Positions 1-8,613 of a DNA stretch of 64,000 nucleotides are shown piece after piece. Both the position numbers and the translations under genes were made by a program. Under the pieces are notes generated by a model, which was not told where the DNA came from, searched no databases, and was given only the letters and a program-made list of their open reading frames with translations. Position 1 is the stretch's first letter. Each line of letters begins with the position of its first letter. This DNA comes from Thermosipho melanesiensis BI429. Lineage in GTDB: Bacteria; Thermotogota; Thermotogae; Thermotogales; Fervidobacteriaceae. The stretch covers positions 744,001 through 808,000 of the forward strand of contig NC_009616.1 of assembly GCF_000016905.1 (NCBI RefSeq). Reading direction: 5' to 3'.

Positions 1-1
1 A

Positions 2-79
2 ATACAAAAAAGCCTCAAAAGTTGTACTAAGAAAATTGTAAGCTACCACATCAACTATATAAAGGAGAAGGTTATATGA
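2..79 (+). CDS. 3' end of an upstream gene, possibly hemA (partial)
   Basis: A reading frame is already open at base 2 and ends at TGA 77-79, so only about 25 C-terminal residues are visible (ending YIKEKVI). Its stop overlaps the hemC start as ATGA, the usual sign of translational coupling. Position just ahead of hemC in a C5-pathway cluster that contains hemL but no glutamyl-tRNA reductase makes hemA the best guess. The fragment is too short to identify by itself. Confidence 0.35.
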   Translation: MQKSLKSCTKKIVSYHINYIKEKVI

Positions 80-915
80 AAATAAGGGTAGGAACAAGAA
101 AAAGTAAACTTGCATTAATCCAAACACAGTTAGTTGTAAACAAACTAAAAGAATTACTACCCAATATAGATTTTGAAATAACCCCTGTTGTTACAAAAGG
201 AGATAGATTAAAAACACCCATAGATAAAATTGGCGGAAAAGGTGTTTTTGTAAGTGATATTGAAAAATTAATTCTAGACGATAAGTTAGATATCGCTATC
301 CACAGTATGAAAGATCTTCCAAGCAAAATACCTGATAAACTGTTTTTAACTTCCGTTCTAAAAAGAGAATGCCCAAATGATGTATTCATTGGAAAAGAGA
401 ACTTTTTCAATCTAAAAAAAGGGGCAAAAATTGGTACATCTAGCAAAAGAAGAGCATTACAAATCAACATGTTAAGACCTGATATAGAAATAGTCCCTAT
501 CCGTGGAAATGTAGATACACGCATAAAAAAAATAGGAGAATTAGACGGTATTGTAATTGCGGCAGCGGGAGTAATCAGGTTGGGACTAAAAGATAAAATA
601 ACAAATCTTTTTGAATTTGAAAAAATTGTCCCCGCTCCATGTCAAGGAATTTTGGCACTTGAATTTTCAGAAAAATTTCTCAAACCTTTTGAAGAAATAA
701 AAGATGTAATTGTTGATCCCAAAACAGAAGTAGAAACTCAAATTGAAAGAAAAATACTTTCGCTACTGAACTTTGATTGTAATACACCTTTTGGTTTCTA
801 CTGCGATGCTAGCAAAAAAGTCACATGCTATATGTTCAAAAATAACGAAAGAAAAAAATTTACATTTGAATCACCCGAAATTGAAAAGATTTTAGGAGAG
901 ATAATATGGGAATAG
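76..915 (+). CDS. hemC: Porphobilinogen deaminase (hydroxymethylbilane synthase)
   Basis: Joins four porphobilinogen molecules into hydroxymethylbilane in the cytoplasm. The start RVGTRKSKLALIQT is the family signature, followed by KGDR, the IHSMKDLP loop and GTSSKRRALQ. The Cys that carries the dipyrromethane cofactor is probably the one in NFDCNTPFG near residue 235, where most relatives have GGC. At 279 residues it is slightly short for the family, mainly in the C-terminal domain. The ATG at 76 follows AAGGAGAAGG. It overlaps the next gene by 10 bases and belongs to a corrinoid-directed operon. Confidence 0.95.
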   Translation: MKIRVGTRKSKLALIQTQLVVNKLKELLPNIDFEITPVVTKGDRLKTPIDKIGGKGVFVSDIEKLILDDKLDIAIHSMKDLPSKIPDKLFLTSVLKRECPNDVFIGKENFFNLKKGAKIGTSSKRRALQINMLRPDIEIVPIRGNVDTRIKKIGELDGIVIAAAGVIRLGLKDKITNLFEFEKIVPAPCQGILALEFSEKFLKPFEEIKDVIVDPKTEVETQIERKILSLLNFDCNTPFGFYCDASKKVTCYMFKNNERKKFTFESPEIEKILGEIIWE

Positions 916-2300
916 TTTACCTTGTAGGTGCTGGACCAGGTGACTTAAAGTTAGTTACTGTAAAAGGTCTAGAAATAATTAAAAATGCTGACACAATCGT
1001 CTACGATAGATTGATAAATAAAAAACTACTCTCTCTTGCGAAAAAAGGAGCAAAACTTATATACGTTGGAAAAAAGGCAGGAAGACACTATAAAACACAA
1101 GAAGAGATAAACAAAATATTAGAAGAAGAGGCAAAGAATGTTGAAATAGTCGTAAGACTAAAAGGAGGAGATCCCATACTCTTTGGTAGGGGAGCAGAAG
1201 AATTCGAATATTTAAAAAGCAAAAACATAGAAGTAAAAATAATTCCAGGAATTACATCTGCAATAGCTGTACCAACCTATGCAGGTATCCCAATAACTCA
1301 CAGGGAGGTTTCTTCAAGTGTCCATATATATACCGGGCACAAAGAAATAGACTTAAGAAAAAACCGTGGAACATCTATTTTTCTAATGGCAGGGAAAAAT
1401 CTTAATAATTTAAAAAAACAATTAATGAAAACATATGGCAAAGACACGCCATGTGCAATTATTTCAAATGGTACGTATAACACACAAAAAACAATAAGAA
1501 CCACAATTTCAAATCTACCAAAAAACATTCCATCACCTTCTCTCTTGATAATTGGCAGTGTTGTAAATAAAAACATAAATTGGTTTGAAAATCAAAAACT
1601 ATTTGGAAAAAAGATACTCATAACCAGAGAATATAGTAGTGAATTTGACTTATTAGAAGAACAAGGTGCTATTGTTTACTGTATTCCTACGTTTAAGATA
1701 ATACCAAAGTATGAAAATATAAAGGATTTCATGAAAAAAATAGATAATTACAAAAGCATTGTTTTCACAAGCAAAAATGGAGTAATTTTCTTTTTTGAAA
1801 CGTTAAAGATGATAAAAATGGATGTACGCAAAATAAAAGCAGATATAGCAGTAGTGGGAGAAAAAACCTCAAAATTATTGGAAAATTATGGTATATATCC
1901 AACTTTAGTTGGAAAAACAGCAAAGGATATATACGACAAAATAACTCTTCCCTGTGCAACGTTAACCTCAAATATTTCAACTGTTCCTACACACATATAT
2001 AAAATAACTGCATACGAAAATATACCAATTTTGAAAAACAAAACTAAACTTCAAAAAATAATAAATGATAAAGTAGATTACGTGGTATTTACCAGCCCTT
2101 CTTCATTCCACTATTTCAGAAACATGGTCACTTTAACTTCTGAAATTATTTGTGCTATAGGAGCCACAACAAAAAGCGAGATAGAAAAACGCGGATACAA
2201 AGTACACATAACACCTAAAAAAGCAACATTTGAGGAACTTTCAAAAGAAATAATACTTTGGGAGGGAAAACATGAAAAGACTAAGAAGATTGAGAAATAA
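906..2300 (+). CDS. Uroporphyrinogen-III C-methyltransferase / uroporphyrinogen-III synthase fusion
   Basis: A two-domain CobA-HemD fusion. Residues 1 to about 235 are the SAM-dependent methyltransferase that makes precorrin-2 (VGAGPGDLKLVT, GGDPILFGRG, GITSAIAVPTYAGIPITHR). Residues from about 236 (KKILITREY) to the end are uroporphyrinogen-III synthase, recognised by the PSSFHYF and AIGATTKSEIEKRG segments. The fusion thus closes hydroxymethylbilane to uroporphyrinogen III and methylates it at C2 and C7. It starts inside hemC and runs 29 bases into hemB. The fusion occurs in several Firmicutes and in corrinoid-making Thermotogae. It points away from protoheme. Confidence 0.93.
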   Translation: MGIVYLVGAGPGDLKLVTVKGLEIIKNADTIVYDRLINKKLLSLAKKGAKLIYVGKKAGRHYKTQEEINKILEEEAKNVEIVVRLKGGDPILFGRGAEEFEYLKSKNIEVKIIPGITSAIAVPTYAGIPITHREVSSSVHIYTGHKEIDLRKNRGTSIFLMAGKNLNNLKKQLMKTYGKDTPCAIISNGTYNTQKTIRTTISNLPKNIPSPSLLIIGSVVNKNINWFENQKLFGKKILITREYSSEFDLLEEQGAIVYCIPTFKIIPKYENIKDFMKKIDNYKSIVFTSKNGVIFFFETLKMIKMDVRKIKADIAVVGEKTSKLLENYGIYPTLVGKTAKDIYDKITLPCATLTSNISTVPTHIYKITAYENIPILKNKTKLQKIINDKVDYVVFTSPSSFHYFRNMVTLTSEIICAIGATTKSEIEKRGYKVHITPKKATFEELSKEIILWEGKHEKTKKIEK

Positions 2301-3219
2301 CGAAACTATTAGATCCCTTATTAGAGAAACACATTTAACTACTAACGATTTAATATACCCTTTGTTTATAAAGGACGGATACAAAATCAAAGAAGAAATT
2401 CCATCAATGCCAGAAATATTCAGGCTTTCTATAGACATGGCAATTGATGAGATTAAAACTTTAAGAAATCTAGGTATTAATGCCTTCTTACTCTTTGGTG
2501 TACCAAATAAAAAAGATTTAAAGTGTATAAATATTGTAAATAAAGCGTTGGAAGAAATTAAATCAGAAATAAAAGACGCCTACCTTATTACAGACGTATG
2601 TCTTTGCTCTTACACAGAAGATGGACACTGCGGTATTACAAAAGATGGAATAATATTAAACGACGAATCTGTAGAATTACTATCTGAAATATCGCTATCG
2701 TACGCGCAAAGTGGTGCAGATATGATAGCACCATCCGATATGATGGATGGTAGAGTGAAAAAAATAAGAAAAACACTTGATAAAAATAATTTTTCAGACA
2801 TTCCTATCATGTCTTACAGCGCAAAATTTGCTTCTTCATTCTACGGACCTTTCAGAGATGCGGCAAATTCTGCTCCAAAATTTGGTGATAGAAAGACATA
2901 TCAATTAGATATTGCAAACAAAAATGAGGCATTGAGAGAAATAGCATTAGATATCGAAGAAGGAGCAGATATTGTGATGATTAAACCTGCACTTTCATTC
3001 TTAGACATAGTTGAAGCCACAAAAAGAACTTTTAACATTCCAGTTGCAGTATACAACGTAAGTGGAGAATACAGCATGGTAAAAGCAGCTGCACAAAAAG
3101 GATGGATAGATGAAAAAGAGGTAGTGCTTGAAACTCTAACAAGCATGAAACGTGCAGGTGCAGATATTATTATAACTTACCATGCAAAGGATGTTGCAAA
3201 ATGGCTTTCATACCAATAA
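2272..3219 (+). CDS. hemB: Delta-aminolevulinic acid dehydratase (porphobilinogen synthase)
   Basis: Condenses two 5-aminolevulinate molecules into porphobilinogen. The cysteine-rich zinc site is present (DVCLCSYTEDGHCG), as are the two active-site lysine segments, SAKFASSFYGPFRDA and MIKPALSFLD, the latter carrying the Schiff-base Lys. The C-terminal GADIIITYHA strand is typical. At 315 residues it has normal length. The ATG at 2272 follows GGGAGGG by five bases, which places the start inside the end of the upstream fusion gene. Confidence 0.95.
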   Translation: MKRLRRLRNNETIRSLIRETHLTTNDLIYPLFIKDGYKIKEEIPSMPEIFRLSIDMAIDEIKTLRNLGINAFLLFGVPNKKDLKCINIVNKALEEIKSEIKDAYLITDVCLCSYTEDGHCGITKDGIILNDESVELLSEISLSYAQSGADMIAPSDMMDGRVKKIRKTLDKNNFSDIPIMSYSAKFASSFYGPFRDAANSAPKFGDRKTYQLDIANKNEALREIALDIEEGADIVMIKPALSFLDIVEATKRTFNIPVAVYNVSGEYSMVKAAAQKGWIDEKEVVLETLTSMKRAGADIIITYHAKDVAKWLSYQ

Positions 3220-3647
3220 TGTTGAACTTAACGGGAAAAAAATGTCTTGTAATTGGTGGGGGAAAAGTTGCCGCAAGAAAACTAAAATACTTTGTAAATA
3301 AAGCCGATGTCACAGTTATAGCGAAAAATATATCAAAAGAAATTAAAAACACGAAAGGAGTAATGTATATAGAAAAAGAGTATTCACCAGGTGATTTAGA
3401 AGGATTTGATGTTGTAATAATCACAACGAACGACAAAAAACTAAACGAAAAGATCCATCATGAAGCAAAAAAGAAGAAGATACTTACAAATAATGCAACA
3501 AGTAAAATTTTTTGTGAATTTATTATGCCTGCAATAATCGAATACAAAGGATACACTATTTCAATTTCCACAAACGGAGAAAACCCAAAAAAAGTAAAAC
3601 AATTAAAAGAAAAAATAAAAAAATTCTTGGAGGGATTAGATGTTTGA
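3201..3647 (+). CDS. Precorrin-2 dehydrogenase-like protein (CysG N-terminal / SirC type), short form
   Basis: Expected to oxidise precorrin-2 to sirohydrochlorin with NAD+. The start FIPIMLNLTGKKCLVIGGGK is the characteristic Rossmann opening with the GGGKVA nucleotide loop, and FIMPAIIEYKGYTISISTNG is the conserved second half. Only 148 residues are present, so the helical C-terminal dimer domain is largely missing. The usual NVVD segment reads NNAT here, losing the Asp implicated in dehydrogenation and chelation. It may be dehydrogenase-impaired or a short variant. The start overlaps hemB by 19 bases, and ATG 3219 is an alternative. Confidence 0.85.
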   Translation: MAFIPIMLNLTGKKCLVIGGGKVAARKLKYFVNKADVTVIAKNISKEIKNTKGVMYIEKEYSPGDLEGFDVVIITTNDKKLNEKIHHEAKKKKILTNNATSKIFCEFIMPAIIEYKGYTISISTNGENPKKVKQLKEKIKKFLEGLDV

Positions 3648-4911
3648 AAAAGCAAAAGAATTTATGCCAGGCGGTGTAAATAGCCCTGTAAGAGCCTTTA
3701 AATCTGTTGAACTTGACCCCATATTCGTAAAAAGCGCAAAAGGTAGTAAAATCAAAGACATAAATAACAACGAATATATAGATTATATCCAATCTTGGGG
3801 AGCACTTATATTAGGCCATTCACACGAGGTAGTTATTAATGCAATAAATGAACAATCACAAAAAGGAACAAGTTACGGGCTATGTCATCCTTTGGAAGTG
3901 GAAATGGCACAGATACTTGTGGAAAACATTCCTTCAATTGAAATGGTAAGAATGGTCAATTCTGGAACTGAAGCAGTTATGAGTGCAATCAGACTTGCAC
4001 GGGCATACACAAAAAGAGATTTTATTGTAAAGTTTGAAGGTTGTTATCATGGTCATTCAGATTCTTTACTTGTAAAAGCGGGCTCTGGTGCACTTACATT
4101 TGGTACACCAAATTCAGAAGGTGTAACGAAAGAATTTGTATCTAAAACAATAGTTGCAAAATATAATGATGTACAAAACATAAATGAAATATTTGAAAAT
4201 TTTGGAGATAAAATTGCATGTGTAATAGTAGAGCCCATTGCTGGAAATATGGGGGTTGTTCCTCCAAAACCAAATTTTTTGTTAACACTCCGTAAGCTTA
4301 CCAAAAAGTATAATAGTATTTTAATATTCGACGAGGTAATTACAGGTTTTAGGGTATCACAAAATGGCGCTCAAGGTCTATTTAATGTAATACCAGATCT
4401 CACTACATTAGGAAAAGTCATTGGAGGAGGACTTCCCGTCGGGGCATTTGGTGGAAAAAAAGAAATTATGCAATTAATTTCTCCACAAGGCCCTGTGTAT
4501 CAAGCGGGAACTTTATCTGGGAATCCACTTACCCTTGCAGCAGGAGTATCCACTTTAAAATTTATCTTGAATAACAAAAACTTTTACAAAAAATTAGATG
4601 AGCTTGCTAAAACACTTGAAGAAGGATTATTGTACGCACTAAAGGATTTCAATATAAAAGTAAATAGGGTAGGAAGTATGATATCATTTTTCTTTAACGG
4701 TTCTTCCGTTGACACGTACGAAAAAGTTATATCTTCAGACGTTAATATGTACAAAAAATTATTTAAGTATTTCCTATCATACGGGATACTTTTGCCCCCT
4801 TCTCCTTTTGAAAGTCTCTTTATCTCTTATGCTCATACAAATGAAGATATCCAACAAACTATAGATATCGCAATGAAATTTTCCAAAAACTTAAAGGAGG
4901 GAAAAGTATGA
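3640..4911 (+). CDS. hemL: Glutamate-1-semialdehyde 2,1-aminomutase
   Basis: PLP enzyme that makes 5-aminolevulinate from glutamate-1-semialdehyde, the last step of the C5 route. Visible hallmarks are [10 protein letters not shown] at the N terminus, [29 protein letters not shown], the [10 protein letters not shown] Asp that contacts PLP, and the Schiff-base Lys in [18 protein letters not shown]. Length is 423 residues, normal for the family. ATG 3640 sits six bases after GGAGGG and overlaps the previous stop by eight bases. Its presence shows that tetrapyrroles are made from glutamyl-tRNA. Confidence 0.96.
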   Translation: MFEKAKEFMPGGVNSPVRAFKSVELDPIFVKSAKGSKIKDINNNEYIDYIQSWGALILGHSHEVVINAINEQSQKGTSYGLCHPLEVEMAQILVENIPSIEMVRMVNSGTEAVMSAIRLARAYTKRDFIVKFEGCYHGHSDSLLVKAGSGALTFGTPNSEGVTKEFVSKTIVAKYNDVQNINEIFENFGDKIACVIVEPIAGNMGVVPPKPNFLLTLRKLTKKYNSILIFDEVITGFRVSQNGAQGLFNVIPDLTTLGKVIGGGLPVGAFGGKKEIMQLISPQGPVYQAGTLSGNPLTLAAGVSTLKFILNNKNFYKKLDELAKTLEEGLLYALKDFNIKVNRVGSMISFFFNGSSVDTYEKVISSDVNMYKKLFKYFLSYGILLPPSPFESLFISYAHTNEDIQQTIDIAMKFSKNLKEGKV

Positions 4912-5615
4912 GGTACTTAAAGTTCTTCTTATTATTAGTTTTTTTAGTACCATCTTTTGGCTTTAGTATGCATATTATGGAAGGGTTTCTTCCACCAACC
5001 CACGCTTTAATTTGGTATATCTTATCTCTTCCGTTTTTTGTAATAGGACTCTTTACCATCAGAAAAACTATAAAAGAAAAACCAAATTTAAAAATGCTTC
5101 TTGCCTTTGTCGGAGCATTTACCTTTGTATTGTCTGCTATGAAAATTCCATCTGTTACGGGCAGCTGCTCACATCCAACAGGAATCGGCTTAGGTGCTAT
5201 AATTTTCGGACCATTTACAATGACTGTAATAGGAACGATTGTACTTTTGTTCCAAGCTTTGTTACTTGCCCACGGTGGATTAACCACACTCGGAGCAAAC
5301 ACATTTTCAATGGCTATCGTAGGCTCACTTGTTAGTTATTTTATATACAAATCACTTTACAAGAAAAATAGAAATATTGCAGTGTTTTTGGCTGCATTCT
5401 TAGGTGATTTATTTACATATGTAACTACATCTTTCCAACTTGCAGTGGCCTTTCCAGATAAAACGCATGGTTTCATTTTCTCCTTAGCAAAATTTCTCAG
5501 TATATTTGCGATAACCCAGGTACCACTAGCAATTATTGAAGGACTTGTAACCGTTGTTGTAATTGACTTAATCTACAAATACAACAAAAATGAACTGTTT
5601 GAGGAGGGATTATAA
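4908..5615 (+). CDS. cbiM: Cobalt ECF transporter substrate-binding membrane component
   Basis: S-component of the energy-coupling-factor cobalt importer. A signal peptide of about 20 residues (ends SFGFS) precedes [10 protein letters not shown], whose free Met-His amino end forms the metal site in the CbiM/NikM family. The motif [13 protein letters not shown] and several membrane helices follow. ATG 4908 has an AAAGGAGGG site and overlaps the hemL stop by four bases. Cobalt rather than nickel is inferred from the corrinoid genes upstream and from the CbiN gene downstream. Confidence 0.94.
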   Translation: MRYLKFFLLLVFLVPSFGFSMHIMEGFLPPTHALIWYILSLPFFVIGLFTIRKTIKEKPNLKMLLAFVGAFTFVLSAMKIPSVTGSCSHPTGIGLGAIIFGPFTMTVIGTIVLLFQALLLAHGGLTTLGANTFSMAIVGSLVSYFIYKSLYKKNRNIAVFLAAFLGDLFTYVTTSFQLAVAFPDKTHGFIFSLAKFLSIFAITQVPLAIIEGLVTVVVIDLIYKYNKNELFEEGL

Positions 5616-5896
5616 TGTCAAAAAAGCACATAATCCTACTTTCTATCTGTATTATTTTAGTTATATTTTCTCTATTAATAAACGGAGGAGCAGAATTCTC
5701 TGGTGCAGATGGACAAGCTGAAGAACTTATTGGTACTATTGCAAAAGATTATTCACCTTGGTTTTCACCCATTTGGGAACCACCAAGTGGTGAAATAGAA
5801 AGTTTATTATTTTCCTTACAAGCAGCTTTGGGAGCAATATTTATAGGTTACTATTTTGGATATATGAAAGGAAGAAAGGTAAAAAATGATAATTGA
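5615..5896 (+). CDS. cbiN: Cobalt ECF transporter accessory protein
   Basis: Small membrane subunit (93 residues) with an N-terminal helix (about 6-25), an extracytoplasmic loop containing FSGADGQAEELIG, and a second helix near 68-84 (LQAALGAIFIGYYFGYMKG). These are the typical features of CbiN, which binds CbiM and is needed for cobalt uptake. The start overlaps the cbiM stop as TAATG. Confidence 0.92.
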   Translation: MSKKHIILLSICIILVIFSLLINGGAEFSGADGQAEELIGTIAKDYSPWFSPIWEPPSGEIESLLFSLQAALGAIFIGYYFGYMKGRKVKNDN

Positions 5897-6566
5897 AAAA
5901 ATTTCATATACGAATAGTTTTTCAAACTATCATCCTTTTCCAAAAATACTTTTTTCTTTATCATTACTCTTTCTCACTTTTTGGTTTAGTCCTATAATCA
6001 ATTTAATAACCGTTTTCACGGTTATATCTTTACTTTTATACACAAAAGTTCCACCAAAAAAATTATTTAACATCTTTCTAGGTGTTTTTCTTTTTATATT
6101 TTTAACTAGTATAGCCCTATTTTTTGACTTTTCAGAGATTACCCCCGAAAGGGGGACCTCTGTTTTCTTAAGAAGTTGTGCAGGCGTATCATCAATACTT
6201 TTTTTGGTATTAACAACTCCTGTCTTTGAACTTATATCACTAATTCCAAATAGGACAATTAAAGACATGCTTTTTCTTATCTATAGAGCTATATACATAT
6301 TACTAAATATTACCAATGAAATAATACTTTCACAAAATTCACGATACGGATATTCAACACCCAAGAACACAATTAATAGCCTGAAATACCTTACATATGG
6401 CATCTTCAATAAAGCTTTATACTTCTCAAAAGAAAGTGAAAAAGGACTAATTAGTAGATTCTATTCAAACAATATTTCAATCTTAAATCGTTTTAATACA
6501 AAAAAAGATATAAGTTTGATTTTTATTGCAGAAATGTTTTTAATTTATTTGGAGGTAATTATATGA
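5886..6566 (+). CDS. cbiQ: Cobalt ECF transporter T-component (CbiQ)
   Basis: Transmembrane coupling component of the ECF cobalt importer, 226 residues. It opens with the family-like stretch YTNSFSNYHPFPKILFS and has four to five hydrophobic helices. The cytoplasmic coupling segments that contact the ATPase lie near ILSQNSRYGYS and the C-terminal EKGLISRFYS. It overlaps cbiN by 11 bases and cbiO by four. A 13-base perfect GC-rich repeat element is not present, so expression probably simply follows the operon. Confidence 0.88.
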   Translation: MIIEKISYTNSFSNYHPFPKILFSLSLLFLTFWFSPIINLITVFTVISLLLYTKVPPKKLFNIFLGVFLFIFLTSIALFFDFSEITPERGTSVFLRSCAGVSSILFLVLTTPVFELISLIPNRTIKDMLFLIYRAIYILLNITNEIILSQNSRYGYSTPKNTINSLKYLTYGIFNKALYFSKESEKGLISRFYSNNISILNRFNTKKDISLIFIAEMFLIYLEVII

Positions 6567-7276
6567 TAGAACTAAAGAACATATCGTTTGGATATGATAA
6601 AGAATACGTACTTGAGAATGTCACTTTATGCTTTCCAAAAAATAAAAAAATTGCCATTTTAGGAAACAACGGTTGTGGCAAAACAACTCTTTTGTTAATA
6701 TGTTCTGGGCTTTTAAAACCTAAAAAAGGAAAGATTTACTTAGATAATACACTAGTAAAAAACAAGGAATTACGAAAAAAAGTTGGAATTGTCTTTCAAA
6801 ACCCAGACACACAACTTCTCCCCGTAAAAGTTTATCAAGATATATCCTTTGGGCTTTTCAACCTTGGATATGAAAAATCTTTTGTGGAAAAACGGGTAAA
6901 AGAAATAATAAAGGAATTTGAGATGGAAAGTTTAAAAGATAAACCTACACAATTTTTAAGTTACGGACAAAAAAAACTCGTTTCTATTGCAGATATTGTA
7001 GCTTTAAATCCAGAATATATATTGCTCGATGAACCAGATTCTTATCTTGACTACAAATCATTTATACGCATACAAAAAATTCTGGATAAATTATTAAAAA
7101 AAGGAAAAACAATTGTTATTTCTACACACAACAGTGATTTTGCTTATCAATGGGCAGATTATGTGTATATTATAGATAACAAAAAAGTAATACTCGAAGG
7201 AAATCCTTCTTTTGTATTCTCAAAAAAAGATATATTGGAAAAAACTAATTTAAAAATACCAGGAGGTGTACTATGA
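6563..7276 (+). CDS. cbiO: Cobalt ECF transporter ATP-binding protein
   Basis: ATPase of the cobalt importer, 237 residues. It has Walker A GNNGCGKTTLL, Q-loop VFQNPDTQLLP, a signature motif with one change from LSGGQ (LSYGQKKLVSIA), Walker B YILLDEPDSYLD and the switch His in ISTHN. The start ATG 6563 follows GGAGG and overlaps cbiQ, so MNQO are translated as one set. Confidence 0.94.
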   Translation: MIELKNISFGYDKEYVLENVTLCFPKNKKIAILGNNGCGKTTLLLICSGLLKPKKGKIYLDNTLVKNKELRKKVGIVFQNPDTQLLPVKVYQDISFGLFNLGYEKSFVEKRVKEIIKEFEMESLKDKPTQFLSYGQKKLVSIADIVALNPEYILLDEPDSYLDYKSFIRIQKILDKLLKKGKTIVISTHNSDFAYQWADYVYIIDNKKVILEGNPSFVFSKKDILEKTNLKIPGGVL

Positions 7277-7905
7277 AAACTTTTTGTTCTTGGAGTGGGG
7301 GAAAGGATTCAACACTTGCTCTTTACCATGGTTTAAAAAAGTTCAAAGTAGATTATCTTTTTACGATGCTTTCAGAAGACGGTATACATTCACGTGCTCA
7401 TGGTCTTCCAAAAAGTATTCTCGAAAAACAGGCAAATAGCATAGGCATCCCACTAATCACAAAATGTAGTACTTGGGGAGAATACGAAAAAAACTTTTTG
7501 GATTTTTTAGAAGAATATGCTAAGGGAGGAATGGGAATTTTTGGTGATATAGACCTTCAAGAACATCTTGATTGGGTAGAAAATGTATGTAATAAAAAGA
7601 ATGTGCGTGTGTTTGAACCTCTTTGGAGAAGAAACAGAAGGGAAATAGTAGAGGAATTCTTAAAATTGGGTTTCAAAGCAAAAATCATAGCGGTAAAAAA
7701 AGACTTAAACATAGAAAAATATCTGGGGAAAGATCTTTCTTTTGACTTAATTAGTGAGTTCGAAAGTATAGGAATAGATGCATGTGGGGAAAACGGAGAA
7801 TTTCACACATTTGTATATAATGGACCTATATTCAAAAATCCAGTAGATTTTGAGATAGGAACATGTGTTGAAAAATCAAAAAATCTCGTACTTGAAATTA
7901 AATAA
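7273..7905 (+). CDS. DUF71/COG2102 PP-loop ATPase, probable B12-salvage subfamily
   Basis: N-type ATP pyrophosphatase fold with the PP-loop SWSGGKDSTLALYHG at the N terminus and the C-terminal signature GENGEFHTFVYNGP. The archaeal and eukaryotic members make diphthamide, which bacteria lack. Comparative genomics (de Crecy-Lagard and colleagues) placed a bacterial branch in B12 salvage, and the four-base overlap with cbiO at the end of a corrinoid operon agrees with that. The actual substrate is not known from sequence. It is the last gene before a terminator. Confidence 0.82.
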   Translation: MKTFCSWSGGKDSTLALYHGLKKFKVDYLFTMLSEDGIHSRAHGLPKSILEKQANSIGIPLITKCSTWGEYEKNFLDFLEEYAKGGMGIFGDIDLQEHLDWVENVCNKKNVRVFEPLWRRNRREIVEEFLKLGFKAKIIAVKKDLNIEKYLGKDLSFDLISEFESIGIDACGENGEFHTFVYNGPIFKNPVDFEIGTCVEKSKNLVLEIK

Positions 7906-7924
7906 ACCCGCTAAAAGCGGGTTT
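7904..7924. terminator. Bidirectional Rho-independent terminator
   Basis: A perfect nine-base-pair stem AAACCCGCT/AGCGGGTTT with a three-base loop lies between two convergent genes. It overlaps both stop codons. It ends the hem-cbi operon on the plus strand and the RNase H-like gene on the minus strand. Confidence 0.8.
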
Positions 7925-8585
7925 ATATTTCAAATTCAACGTTCGAGCTGTTGGTTTTAATGGCATATTTCGCAAGTTTATCAGCTTGCTCATTGTATTT
8001 ATCTCCTGTGTGTGCCCTAACCTTTTCGAATTTTATATTTATATACTTTCCATATTCCAAAACTTTTTCCTTATACATCTTCGTAAGTTCCGTTTTCGCT
8101 TTCCATTCCCCAACCACCCATTTTTCTATACCTTCATAATCGTAATATAATTTTACACACCCATATCCATTTTCATACGCATAACTAAGTGCATATATAA
8201 CTCCCAAAATTTCTCCTGTTACATTTCTGTGTTTCAAAAATTTGTTAATTACCATATAATATTTTTCAATATTTTTCGATAAAATCACTACACCAAAAGA
8301 AGCTCTCTTAAATTCATGTGAATAGCTCCCATCCACATAAATTTCCAAACATTTAAAATAATTCACAAATTTTTCTACAATCTCTTTGTTTTCAGCTTTT
8401 AAAATAACCAATGAGGTGATTTTATCAGTTTTGTTGTAAAAAAGCTGTAATTTCAAATGTCCATTTTTATTTTTTAAACAACAAATTTCTTGAAACCTCG
8501 CCTTTTTCACACCAACAACTTCAAATTCATAAGGCAAAATTTCAAATATTTTTTCATTTCCTAAAAATCTTTCACAAAGTTTCAC
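7923..8585 (-). CDS. RNase H-like protein with unrecognised N-terminal domain
   Basis: The C-terminal 140 residues are an RNase HI fold with all four acidic positions: YVDGSY, TGEILGVIYAL, YYDYEGI and NEQADKLAKYA, plus the RAHTGD handle His. The first 80 or so residues do not look like the usual hybrid-binding domain and were not recognised. The frame remains open up to 8663, inside guaA. A GTG at 8585 just after the guaA stop is preferred because no good ribosome site lies further up, giving 220 residues. It probably removes RNA from RNA/DNA hybrids. Confidence 0.75.
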   Translation of the reverse strand: MKLCERFLGNEKIFEILPYEFEVVGVKKARFQEICCLKNKNGHLKLQLFYNKTDKITSLVILKAENKEIVEKFVNYFKCLEIYVDGSYSHEFKRASFGVVILSKNIEKYYMVINKFLKHRNVTGEILGVIYALSYAYENGYGCVKLYYDYEGIEKWVVGEWKAKTELTKMYKEKVLEYGKYINIKFEKVRAHTGDKYNEQADKLAKYAIKTNSSNVEFEI

Positions 8586-8613
8586 TTTTCCATAAAAATC
8601 TCTGTTTTTTATT

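Noticed and set aside
72-524. A 150-codon frame antisense to hemC
   Set aside because: It lies entirely opposite a clear hemC, has no homologous look or ribosome site, and shows the Phe/Ser/Leu-rich composition of antisense AT-rich frames.
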